Part shown: positions 27,659 to 36,159 of the stretch, in pieces
Numbering within the stretch: the stretch's first letter is position 1
Layout of the letters: each line of letters opens with the position of its first letter
Assembly (NCBI RefSeq): GCF_009670965.2
Contig: NZ_CP073239.1
Location: 1 to 64,000 of the forward strand
Reading direction: 5' to 3'
Length of the DNA: 64,000 bases
From: Riemerella anatipestifer
Lineage (GTDB): Bacteria; Bacteroidota; Bacteroidia; Flavobacteriales; Weeksellaceae
Translations under genes and position numbers: made by a program
The notes under the pieces: model-generated
What the model saw: the letters and a program-made list of their open reading frames with translations, nothing else
Database searches by the model: none
What the model was told of the DNA's origin: nothing

Positions 27659-28789
27659 TTACATTCCTATGACAGGCATAGAAAGCATTAAAATATGTTC
27701 GTTTTCATCTAAACCATCTATCGGTTCTAAAATACCTGGACGGTTAGGCTGAGACATTCTCATCAATACATCATCAGAACTCAAAACTGATAACATTTCT
27801 GTTAAAAATTTAGAACTGAAACCAATGTTGATATCTTCTCCTTTATAATCGCAAGGAATCTGCATATCTGCTTTATTAGCAAACTCAGTATCCTCTGCAT
27901 GTAGATGAAGAATATTACCTGATAATTTAAACCTTACTTGATTAGTAGACTTGTTAGATAAAATAGATGCTCTCCTAATAGAACTAAGTAGTAAATTTCT
28001 ATTTACTGTAAGCAAATTAGGGTTTTCTTGAGGGATTACCGCAGAATAATTAGGATATTTACCATCTATTAAACGGCAAATCCAAATATGATTACCAAAA
28101 GTAAATTTAGCCATATTCTCATTAAACTCAATAACAACCTCTTCCTCCGTATTGGCTAGAATATTTTTAAAAATACTCAATGGTTTTTTAGGCATAATGA
28201 ACTCTATAGGCTCACTATTTTTAATATCTTTTCTCTTGTAAACTACCAATCTATGAGAGTCTGTAGATACAAAATTAGCCTCATTTTCTCCAAATTGGAA
28301 TAGAACTCCCGTCATCACAGGGCGAAGCGTATCATTACTTGTAGCAAACAAAGTATTTACCAACGCTTCTGCTAACACCCCTGAAGGGATTGTAACACTT
28401 TGAGAAGCATCAAATTCTGGCAATTCTGGATAATCCTCTGCATTGTCTAAAGCCACCTCATAGTTATCTCTATCATCTAGAATTTCTAGTAAAGCTCCCA
28501 TTTCATTAGCAGACTCCTTTACTGTAAAAGTTAAAGGCTGTTCCCCAAAGGTCTTTATTAATTCTTGAAAAGTCTTCGCAGGAACTGCTATTTTACCTTG
28601 ATCTTCAGACATTACCTCTAGAGAAGTTACCAAAGTAGTCTCTCCGTCAGACGAAGTAATTTTAAGATTTTGATTATCTAGTTCGAACAAATAGTTTTCT
28701 AGAATAGGGCGTGATTGTGAACTGGAAATCACACCACTTACCACTTGTAAAGCCTTTTGTAACTCGCTACTTGCTACGATAAATCTCAT
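27659..28789 (-). CDS. dnaN: DNA polymerase III beta sliding clamp
   Basis: The 376-residue protein forms the ring that holds DNA polymerase III on DNA. It shows three clamp domains: MRFIVASSELQKALQVVSGV, then SGVLAEALVNTLFATSNDTLRPVMTGV with STDSHRLVVYK, then ANTEEEV and a C-terminal MLSMPVIGM. It is not next to dnaA in this window. A -7 box lies upstream at 28810-28817. Confidence 0.96.
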   Translation of the reverse strand: MRFIVASSELQKALQVVSGVISSSQSRPILENYLFELDNQNLKITSSDGETTLVTSLEVMSEDQGKIAVPAKTFQELIKTFGEQPLTFTVKESANEMGALLEILDDRDNYEVALDNAEDYPELPEFDASQSVTIPSGVLAEALVNTLFATSNDTLRPVMTGVLFQFGENEANFVSTDSHRLVVYKRKDIKNSEPIEFIMPKKPLSIFKNILANTEEEVVIEFNENMAKFTFGNHIWICRLIDGKYPNYSAVIPQENPNLLTVNRNLLLSSIRRASILSNKSTNQVRFKLSGNILHLHAEDTEFANKADMQIPCDYKGEDINIGFSSKFLTEMLSVLSSDDVLMRMSQPNRPGILEPIDGLDENEHILMLSMPVIGM

Positions 28790-28809
28790 AAATAAAAATT
28801 ATTTGGATA

Positions 28810-28836
28810 CAAATATAGGTAATTGTAATAAAACAA
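28810..28836 (-). promoter_or_regulatory. promoter of dnaN
   Basis: On the minus strand TTG (28834-28836) and TATATTTG (28810-28817) are spaced by 16 bp, one less than the usual range. Confidence 0.5.
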
Positions 28837-28890
28837 TGAAAAAAAGTAACATTTTTTGAACTTCTAGACTCAAAAAGTTATTAACAAATA

Positions 28891-29736
28891 CTAGTGTTTA
28901 GGCTCCCATATCAACCTTAGAAAAGAGCTCAATCGTTCATTTTCTCTACTTACAGGAATTCCCACCACAACACCCAGCATCAGCTGCTCCGAAATTCCCA
29001 AACGCATCTGAGGACGCATGACCATATCAAAATTACCTCTATCAAAGGTTTTGTTAAACTCAACTCCCACAAAATTCCTTGTCCCCGAAATCATATAATG
29101 GAAACTAGAATGTACATCGTACATGGTGTGAGATTTATTGGTAATAAAACTTTGTTCTATCATTGGTCCTGTATAAACCAAGGTATGGAAATTATTTCCC
29201 CATCGTTTAGCCACCACAAAAAATGGGTTGTAAACATTTCCTTTAATTAAAGGTTTTCCAAAGCGTCCAAAATCTGAAAACTCTAACTCATTGATGTAGC
29301 CTAAAGCCATGGTAGTCGCTTTTTCTTCATTTACCAAAAACGACCATTGTAAAGCCAATTTCAGACTATTAAGTTTACTAGACGGTGTCTGCACTCTCTC
29401 GTTTCCCGTAGGAGAATAGAATGTAAACGGTAGCTCCACTTCTAGCCCTAACCTATCAATAGGAGCCCATTCGTACTCTACCAATGCTTCATAAGCATCA
29501 AAATTGAGTTTATCTGTTAACCCAAGTCCTAAATTCCATTCTTTTTCTCCTTTTCTCGCTCCTAAATCCCTTATCAAATCTATATACAAAGGTTCTGCGT
29601 GTAAAACTTTGGCTGGTTCTTTAGTGTCTTCCACCTCTGCTATATAAAGACTGTCTTTTTCATTGTTAATACTTTGAGAAAACAACATAGCAGATACCAA
29701 GCCTAAGACAAGTAGTATTATTCTTTTAAAATTCAT
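28891..29736 (-). CDS. conserved outer-membrane beta-barrel-like protein
   Basis: The 281-residue protein has a signal peptide (RIILLVLGLVSAMLFSQ) and then a conserved block HAEPLYIDLIRDLGARKGEKEW. The rest alternates in beta-barrel fashion (WNLGLGLTDKLNFDAYEALVEYEW, LEVELPFTFYSP, LKLALQWSFLVNEEK). Proteins with this block are widespread in Bacteroidota and are sometimes mislabelled as a purine-synthesis enzyme, for which I see no support. I call it an envelope protein of unknown role. Confidence 0.72.
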   Translation of the reverse strand: MNFKRIILLVLGLVSAMLFSQSINNEKDSLYIAEVEDTKEPAKVLHAEPLYIDLIRDLGARKGEKEWNLGLGLTDKLNFDAYEALVEYEWAPIDRLGLEVELPFTFYSPTGNERVQTPSSKLNSLKLALQWSFLVNEEKATTMALGYINELEFSDFGRFGKPLIKGNVYNPFFVVAKRWGNNFHTLVYTGPMIEQSFITNKSHTMYDVHSSFHYMISGTRNFVGVEFNKTFDRGNFDMVMRPQMRLGISEQLMLGVVVGIPVSRENERLSSFLRLIWEPKH

Positions 29737-29833
29737 ATTATTTTTGATTTTAATCTAAATTTATTTCACAACTCTAAATAGTCCTTAATTCAATTAAGAA
29801 CCATCATTATCATAAACCATTTATAAATTAAAA

Positions 29834-30238
29834 TCAAATTTTAGGCGGAGGCACATCAAATTGAGAAAAGCCGTTAAGGAGTTTGGATACTCCAACGGTG
29901 CAAATATATTTTGAGAAATAAAACTCAATCATTTGAACTGATTTACACGGAGAAAATAATCCAAAAAACCAGTTATATTTAGCTTTTTTAGTATAATTAT
30001 CCAAATCATACTCCTCGGATTCTTCTATGGCATTTTCATACTTAAATACTTTTTCTACAATAACCTCTATAATGCTTTCCATATCATTATAATTTGAAGT
30101 TTCTGAGAAATAGTATCTATCATCATCTGGAGTATCTATGCTTATATTCATGAAATAAACTCCCAAAATTCCCCAAAGAAATTTTAGAAAAGTTTTATTT
30201 CTGAAATTATTCATTTTAATGATACTCTTTTTCGCCAT
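29834..30238 (-). CDS. conserved flavobacterial protein of unknown function
   Basis: The 134-residue protein begins with a basic N-terminus and a short hydrophobic stretch (FLKFLWGILGVYFMNISID), then an acidic helix-rich middle and the ending FSQFDVPPPKI. I recall similar short proteins in related bacteria but no function. It lies 11 bp after the AddB-like gene and is probably its operon partner. Confidence 0.7.
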   Translation of the reverse strand: MAKKSIIKMNNFRNKTFLKFLWGILGVYFMNISIDTPDDDRYYFSETSNYNDMESIIEVIVEKVFKYENAIEESEEYDLDNYTKKAKYNWFFGLFSPCKSVQMIEFYFSKYICTVGVSKLLNGFSQFDVPPPKI

Positions 30239-30249
30239 AATATATCTTT

Positions 30250-32916
30250 CTAAACACTTTCCTCAAAATCTATATCAGGATTAAGAATTTCCGTAATAAT
30301 ACTTGATATTGACACCATAGCATCGGATAAATTGCCGTCTATTTCTAGCATTTGCACTCCACGACCTACCTCTGCAAAACTCCATATCCCACAACTAATA
30401 TCCTTACCCAAAAACTCGGAAAGTTGCCCCATAGCATAGGCATAAATACAAAGCTGAAGTGCTTGTTTATAGTCTTTATTTTTAAGTAATGTTTCCCTAT
30501 TTTTATCAGAAATTTTTAACCTTAGATTTTTAGTTTTAGCCGTTTTATAATCTATCACTCTTAGATTTCCGTTGAGCCTATCAATCCTATCTATAAAACC
30601 TTTAAAAGCCACTTCTAACTCATCTGAAACCTTAAATTTAACATTCTTGATTTCCTTTTCTAAATCTAGTATTTCTAAGGTATTCCCGCTAGAAACCAAC
30701 TCCAAATCTAACTTTAAAATATCCCCTATGACTTTTTTAGCCATTTGTTGGTGTACGAAATTCATACCTCTTTCGTAAAATTCGGGCTGATGTTTTAGTG
30801 TTTTTATTGCAAACTCAACACTTTCATCTATTTGAGTGATTGCCAATTCTAAATCCTGTGGAGTTAATATCTTTCCTTTTAATTTACCGTATAAAAACTC
30901 CAATGCGTAATGCACTAAATTACCATAGTTTCTGAGAGAAAGCTCCTCCTCTATTTCGGAAGTTTCCTTTATCTTTAAAACCACTTTAGCATAAAAATCA
31001 ATAGGATTATAGAGGTAAGTGGTAAGGTGTGATGCCGCAATATTATGTTGCCATTCTTTGAGCCGCTCCATTACTTGTGAAGTTTTAGAAACCACCATCG
31101 GAAGCACCTCTACAGGTTGAGACTCATTCTCCACCATAATTTTTTGCACTTGATGAGGACTTTCCATTTCTATTTGAGTGATAAATCTGCTTTTCTCTCC
31201 CGTATTAACGCCTGAAGACAAGGCATTATAAAGTAAATGGATATGATGAGCGTCCTGCAACAATCGGTAGAAATGATAGGCATAAATACCATCGTTCTCC
31301 AAGAAAGTATTAAGTCCGAAGTTCTTTCTTACATCAAAAGGCAGATAGGTATTTTGTGAGTTCCCTAGCGGAAGTTTACCTTCGTTAGTGGATAGCAAAA
31401 TGATGTTTTCAAAATTGAGCAATCTGGTTTCTAGCAACCCCATAACCTGCAAACCAGACAATGGTTCACCTTGAAAATCCACAGACTCTGCACTTACCAT
31501 CTGATTAACCAAAACCTCTAAATCTTCTATACTTACTTCAAATTGGTAAGGCTCTAATTGATTTTTAACGATTTTAAAACTCTTTTCAAAATAAGAAATA
31601 TTCTCGTACTGAATATCATCTATAGGTTTGTATTTCAACTGATAACAAAAATCTATCAATATATTTAGCAACTCCTTAACGCCTTGTTTTTCAAAGATGT
31701 TAAAGAAATTCAATCCACCCAAATATTCTTTTAAAAGAGAGTAGGAAACATAAACAATATTATGCTCCGAAATGTAGTTTACAAAAGCTCTAATGATTTT
31801 ATCTTCCTGCCCATCAGTTGGCAAAGTTTCCAAAATCCCCACGACATCGTGATGATAATAAGTTGATGATTTTTTCTCCAGCTGTTTGTGCAGATAAAAA
31901 ATCTGTTTCATAGCGTTGCTAAAAGATAAATTCTTAAGCGGAAGCCCCATCGTAATATTAACTTTAGGCACTTCTGATAGGACTTCTAAACACGCAGGAA
32001 GCAAATTCTCGTCTAGCAAGACCAACGCTGTCTTAGAATAGTCTGACTCTTTATAATCTTTGAATATTTTAGGAATCACCTGCGTTTGGGTAACATTGCC
32101 CGAAACCTCGTAAACATTGATATTTTTAGATTGAGAAAACTGATTCTCTACCCAACTAAAGTTTCTGTAATCATTAAACTCCGCCCAGTCTATATAACGC
32201 CTTAAAAACTGCCCTGCCTCTTGCCTTTTATCTTTAATATAATATTCGTCCGCTTGGAAAAAACATTGTGCTTTGTCCCATTGTAACAACTGCCTTACCA
32301 GCAATTCTTCAACTGGTGTAAAGGCATTAAAACCACAAAAAACATATTGCTCCGATGTTTGCTCTGCAAATAATTTAACTTTAGATTTGGCTTCCTGATG
32401 AAGCATTCCAGAGGTTGCCCATTGCTTATCTTTAAGTTCTTTTTTTAGTAATGGCAAAAAGGCAGTCATTTTTCGCCAAAAGTTGAGATTTCTCTGCCTT
32501 GCATTGTCTTCTTCGCCTAAAGTTTCTCCCCAATTTTTAATGCGTTCCTCATCAAACATATATTCCAACACTGCCTCATCAGAATCAGAAAATTTTAAAA
32601 TATCGTCCCAATCCTTCAATAATGTTGGAAACCATTTTAAAAACTGACCAAAATCTTCTGTCGGAAATAACTGTCTGTAAACATTATAAGCAAACAGCCA
32701 TAAGGAAATCCCTTTGATTTCTTGGTAGCCAGAAATATCCTTAATAAGTTCCTCAATGGTAGAAAATTGAGGAAGTAGCCCCGAGTATTTTTTTTGATTT
32801 TTTAGAATATCCTTAATAAACACCACTGGCCTTTTACCTGGTAAAACGATGTTAAACCGAGATAAATCCGATGACTGCTCTAATAATTCATCTACAATTT
32901 TATTAAGGAAATTCAT
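30250..32916 (-). CDS. AddB-like protein with PD-(D/E)XK nuclease domain
   Basis: The 888-residue protein resembles AddB subunits of AddAB-type helicase-nucleases that process DNA ends for recombination. The N-terminus (RFNIVLPGKRPVVFIKDIL) is like a degenerate helicase P-loop, and the middle shows helicase-like remnants (FCGFNAFTPVEELLVRQL, IILLSTNEGKLP). The C-terminus has the RecB-type nuclease: GNLVHYALEFLYG, FKGFIDRIDRLNGNLRVIDYKT with the catalytic D and K. An AddA partner is not in the window. It lies 33 bp after rsmG on the same strand. Confidence 0.83.
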   Translation of the reverse strand: MNFLNKIVDELLEQSSDLSRFNIVLPGKRPVVFIKDILKNQKKYSGLLPQFSTIEELIKDISGYQEIKGISLWLFAYNVYRQLFPTEDFGQFLKWFPTLLKDWDDILKFSDSDEAVLEYMFDEERIKNWGETLGEEDNARQRNLNFWRKMTAFLPLLKKELKDKQWATSGMLHQEAKSKVKLFAEQTSEQYVFCGFNAFTPVEELLVRQLLQWDKAQCFFQADEYYIKDKRQEAGQFLRRYIDWAEFNDYRNFSWVENQFSQSKNINVYEVSGNVTQTQVIPKIFKDYKESDYSKTALVLLDENLLPACLEVLSEVPKVNITMGLPLKNLSFSNAMKQIFYLHKQLEKKSSTYYHHDVVGILETLPTDGQEDKIIRAFVNYISEHNIVYVSYSLLKEYLGGLNFFNIFEKQGVKELLNILIDFCYQLKYKPIDDIQYENISYFEKSFKIVKNQLEPYQFEVSIEDLEVLVNQMVSAESVDFQGEPLSGLQVMGLLETRLLNFENIILLSTNEGKLPLGNSQNTYLPFDVRKNFGLNTFLENDGIYAYHFYRLLQDAHHIHLLYNALSSGVNTGEKSRFITQIEMESPHQVQKIMVENESQPVEVLPMVVSKTSQVMERLKEWQHNIAASHLTTYLYNPIDFYAKVVLKIKETSEIEEELSLRNYGNLVHYALEFLYGKLKGKILTPQDLELAITQIDESVEFAIKTLKHQPEFYERGMNFVHQQMAKKVIGDILKLDLELVSSGNTLEILDLEKEIKNVKFKVSDELEVAFKGFIDRIDRLNGNLRVIDYKTAKTKNLRLKISDKNRETLLKNKDYKQALQLCIYAYAMGQLSEFLGKDISCGIWSFAEVGRGVQMLEIDGNLSDAMVSISSIITEILNPDIDFEESV

Positions 32917-32948
32917 CAGTATTTTTTGCTAAATCTATGTTTTAACTT

Positions 32949-33587
32949 TTATGAATTGAAGTTACCTTTAGAAAGATACACTACTTTTTTGGTATCAAAA
33001 AATTCTTCTTCAAAGTAGTTTTTAAGATTGAATATCTCGCATTTAAGTCCTGCTAATTCCTCCGCCAAATCGCCGCCTTTTAGATAAAGTACGCCATTAT
33101 GTTTAGGATTAAATTGTTCTTTTTCAAATTTTCCTTTTAGCCATCGCAAAAACACAGGCATCTGCGTAACCGCTCTGCTGACTACAAAATGGTATTTATC
33201 CTTAAGTTTTTCGGCTCTTCCGTGTATGGCTGTTAAATTCTTCAGTTCTAATGCCTCTGATACCGCTTGTACTACTTTTATCTTCTTCCCAATAGAATCT
33301 ATTAAGGTAAACTCTACCTCTGGGAACATTATTGCTAAAGGTATCCCTGGAAATCCACCGCCAGTACCAATATCCAGAACTTTTGTCCCTTCAGAAAAAG
33401 GCATTACCTTAGCGATACCCAAAGAATGCAATATATGCTTTTCATAAAGGCTATCCGTATCTTTCCTAGAAATTACATTTATTTTCTCGTTCCACTCTTT
33501 ATAGAGAGGCTCTAGCAATGCAAACTGATGTTGCTGCTGCTCGGTAAGCTCTGGGAAATATTTTAGTATTAAATCTTTTTTCATCAA
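32949..33587 (-). CDS. rsmG: 16S rRNA (guanine527-N7)-methyltransferase
   Basis: The 212-residue SAM-dependent enzyme methylates G527 of 16S rRNA. Family signatures: LYKEWNEKINVISRKD, then LDIGTGGGFPGIPLAIMFP (SAM-binding), LIDSIGKKIKVV and FVVSRAV. Its ATG overlaps the TGA of the VOC gene, so translation may be coupled. Confidence 0.94.
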   Translation of the reverse strand: MMKKDLILKYFPELTEQQQHQFALLEPLYKEWNEKINVISRKDTDSLYEKHILHSLGIAKVMPFSEGTKVLDIGTGGGFPGIPLAIMFPEVEFTLIDSIGKKIKVVQAVSEALELKNLTAIHGRAEKLKDKYHFVVSRAVTQMPVFLRWLKGKFEKEQFNPKHNGVLYLKGGDLAEELAGLKCEIFNLKNYFEEEFFDTKKVVYLSKGNFNS

Positions 33588-33934
33588 ACCTTCTTTTCAA
33601 AGAATTCTAACCAATGTCCATCAATATCTTCAAAAGTGAGTAAATTGCCATAACTTTCTTTCTTAATACCTCCTATCATTTTTACACTTTTCTCACTCAA
33701 AATATTATATATGGAAAAAATATCATCAACTTCAAACATAATTCTCGTTTTTGTGGGTACAACCTTACCTTTTTCAATTGGTCTCCTTAACAAAGCAAAA
33801 CTGCCTCCATTGAATTCAAATTCAGCCCAATCTCCCTCTATCAATTTTAGGTTAAAACCTATTTCTTGATAAAATCTTATGGATAATTCTAAATTACTTA
33901 CATAAATCCAACAAGCATATATTCCCTTTATCAT
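33584..33934 (-). CDS. VOC-family (glyoxalase/dioxygenase-fold) protein
   Basis: The 116-residue protein is a single vicinal-oxygen-chelate domain: CWIYVSNLELSIRFYQEIGF at the start, WAEFEFNGGSFALLRR in the middle and LLTFEDIDGHWLEFFEKK at the end. The family includes glyoxalase I and antibiotic-binding proteins; the role here is unknown. It overlaps rsmG and galE by 4 bp each, so the three genes form a tight operon. Confidence 0.88.
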   Translation of the reverse strand: MIKGIYACWIYVSNLELSIRFYQEIGFNLKLIEGDWAEFEFNGGSFALLRRPIEKGKVVPTKTRIMFEVDDIFSIYNILSEKSVKMIGGIKKESYGNLLTFEDIDGHWLEFFEKKV

Positions 33935-34947
33935 CTACTCTGTTCTAGATATTTTTGCCATTCCCAAGTCGTTCTAAGAGCTTCTTCTAAAGAGGTTTCA
34001 GCTTTCCAACCGAGTTCTCTCTCTGCCTTATCAGCATTGGCATAAGCTATGGTAATATCGCCTTCTCTACGACTGCATATTTGATACGGTACTTCTACCC
34101 GATTGGCATTTTCAAAAGCTTTAACGACTTCTAAAACCGAAGAACCTTGCCCTGTTCCCAAATTATAAATATCCAAAACAGTCTCTTCTTTTGCATTGAT
34201 GAGCTTTTTAAGTGCTGCCAAATGAGCCTTAGCTAAATCTACCACGTAAATATAATCTCTAATCGCAGTACCATCTGGCGTTGGATAATCGTCTCCCCAA
34301 ATACTAAGTTTCTCTCTAATCCCTGCCGCTGTTTGTGTAACATAAGGCACCAAATTGTTAGGTACTCCCAACGGTAACTCTCCTATTTTGCCCGAAGGAT
34401 GTGCCCCAATGGGATTAAAGTACCTCAACAAAGACACTTTTTTAGCGTGAGCTCTAGAAAAATCCTTTAAAATCTCCTCTCCCATCTGCTTGGTTTTACC
34501 ATAGGAAGATTCTGGAGTTTTAAGTGGTGTATTTTCGTCTATCGGCATTTCGTCTGCCTGACCATAAACCGTACACGACGAAGAAAATATAAAGTTAGAT
34601 ATATTTCGTTCTTTAAATTCTTGTAATATATTGATTAAGGAAAATAGATTGTTCTCATAGTAATCTATCGGTTTCACTTGGCTTTCTCCCACCGCTTTAA
34701 AAGCAGCAAAGTTGATACAACCTTCTATATTATGAGCATCTAAAACTTGATTTAATAATTCTCTTCGTTTTAAATCAAAAGGATAGAAAATAGGTTTTTT
34801 GCCTGTAATTTCTTCAATGTTTTTAAGCACAAACCTCTCCGAATTAGACATATCATCTACAATCACAACATCAAAACCGTCATTCAGTAGTTCAACCACT
34901 GTGTGAGAGCCTATATAGCCTAAACCTCCCGTTACTAATATTGTCAT
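33931..34947 (-). CDS. galE: UDP-glucose 4-epimerase
   Basis: The 338-residue short-chain dehydrogenase interconverts UDP-glucose and UDP-galactose. The NAD-binding GGLGYIGSH opens the protein, and the catalytic residues are S124 (SSSCTVYG) and Y149/K153 (SYGKTK). NPIGAHPSGKIGE and RDYIYVVDLAKAH match GalE. It lies 9 bp downstream of the DegT aminotransferase gene, a link to nucleotide-sugar and surface-glycan synthesis. Confidence 0.94.
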   Translation of the reverse strand: MTILVTGGLGYIGSHTVVELLNDGFDVVIVDDMSNSERFVLKNIEEITGKKPIFYPFDLKRRELLNQVLDAHNIEGCINFAAFKAVGESQVKPIDYYENNLFSLINILQEFKERNISNFIFSSSCTVYGQADEMPIDENTPLKTPESSYGKTKQMGEEILKDFSRAHAKKVSLLRYFNPIGAHPSGKIGELPLGVPNNLVPYVTQTAAGIREKLSIWGDDYPTPDGTAIRDYIYVVDLAKAHLAALKKLINAKEETVLDIYNLGTGQGSSVLEVVKAFENANRVEVPYQICSRREGDITIAYANADKAERELGWKAETSLEEALRTTWEWQKYLEQSR

Positions 34948-34956
34948 AACTCTTTC

Positions 34957-36084
34957 TTATTTATTTACAAACTCTAAAACAGTTTCCGTAATATATTTTA
35001 ACTGTTCGTCATCTAACTCGGTATGCATTGGTAATGAAATTACTTCGGATAACAAACGGTCTGTATTTATAAAATCGGCATCATTACTTTCTTGGTAGTA
35101 AGCCTTCTGCTTTCTAAGTGCCACAGGATAGTATATCATCGCAGGAATTTCTTTTTCTGCCAAATATTGCTGAAGTTCATTTCTTTTTCCATTAAGGATT
35201 CTAAGAGTGTATTGATGAAATACGTGCGTTGAATTTTCTGCTCTTTTTGGAGTTAAAATATGAGGACAATCTTTAAAAGCCTCATCGTAAAAATCCGCAG
35301 CTTTGCGTCTAGCTTCGTTATAGTTATCCAAATGTGGTAGTTTTTTTCTTAGAACCGCTGCCTGTATGCTATCTAGTCTTGAATTAACACCCACCTCATC
35401 GTGATAATAGCGTTCGTACATTCCGTGGTTTACAATTCCTCTTAGACGGTGAGCCAAAGCATCATCATTAGTAAAGATAGCACCTCCATCTCCGTAACAC
35501 CCTAAATTTTTAGACGGGAAGAACGATGTCGTTCCTATGCTTCCCATTGTGCCAGATTTTTTAGTTGTTCCATCGGCAAAAGTGTATTCCGCACCTATGG
35601 CTTGTGCATTGTCTTCTACTACAAAAATATTGTGTTCCTTCGCTATCTTTAGAATCTCCTCCATATTAGCACATTGTCCAAATAAATGCACAGGAATTAT
35701 CGCTTTAGTCTTTGGAGTAATGGCTTCCTTTAACTTCTCTGTATCTATAGTAAAGGTATCATAGTCCACATCTACCAAAACGGCTTTCAACTTTAATAAA
35801 TGTATCACCTCAACCGTTGCAGCAAAGGTAAAGTCTGCAGTAATTACCTCATCTCCTTCTTTTAAACCTAAAGCCATTAAAGCTATTTGGAGTGCATCTG
35901 TACCGTTAGCACAAGGGATTACGTGCTTTACATCTAAATATTCTTCTAACTCGGATTGGAAAGATTTAACCTCCGAACCATTGATGAACTGTGCCGACTG
36001 CATTACATTAAGCACCGCATTATCCACTTCATTTTTAATTTTAAAATACTGGCTCTGCAAATCTACCATTTGTATCTTTCTCAT
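34957..36084 (-). CDS. DegT/DnrJ/EryC1-family sugar aminotransferase (WbpE-like)
   Basis: The 375-residue PLP enzyme aminates a keto group on a nucleotide sugar. The internal aldimine lysine is K192 (SFFPSKNLGCYGDGG), D158 lies in VVEDNAQAIGAEY, and GTDALQIALMALG and NSRLDSIQAAVL are family blocks. Length matches WbpE and WecE types; the exact sugar is unknown. It is the first gene of the operon with galE, VOC and rsmG. Confidence 0.9.
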   Translation of the reverse strand: MRKIQMVDLQSQYFKIKNEVDNAVLNVMQSAQFINGSEVKSFQSELEEYLDVKHVIPCANGTDALQIALMALGLKEGDEVITADFTFAATVEVIHLLKLKAVLVDVDYDTFTIDTEKLKEAITPKTKAIIPVHLFGQCANMEEILKIAKEHNIFVVEDNAQAIGAEYTFADGTTKKSGTMGSIGTTSFFPSKNLGCYGDGGAIFTNDDALAHRLRGIVNHGMYERYYHDEVGVNSRLDSIQAAVLRKKLPHLDNYNEARRKAADFYDEAFKDCPHILTPKRAENSTHVFHQYTLRILNGKRNELQQYLAEKEIPAMIYYPVALRKQKAYYQESNDADFINTDRLLSEVISLPMHTELDDEQLKYITETVLEFVNK

Positions 36085-36159
36085 AATATTGAGTTTTATG
36101 TATTAAATAGGTTGAGCGACTGCCGTTAAACAATCGCTCTTATCAATTTTTATTATTGT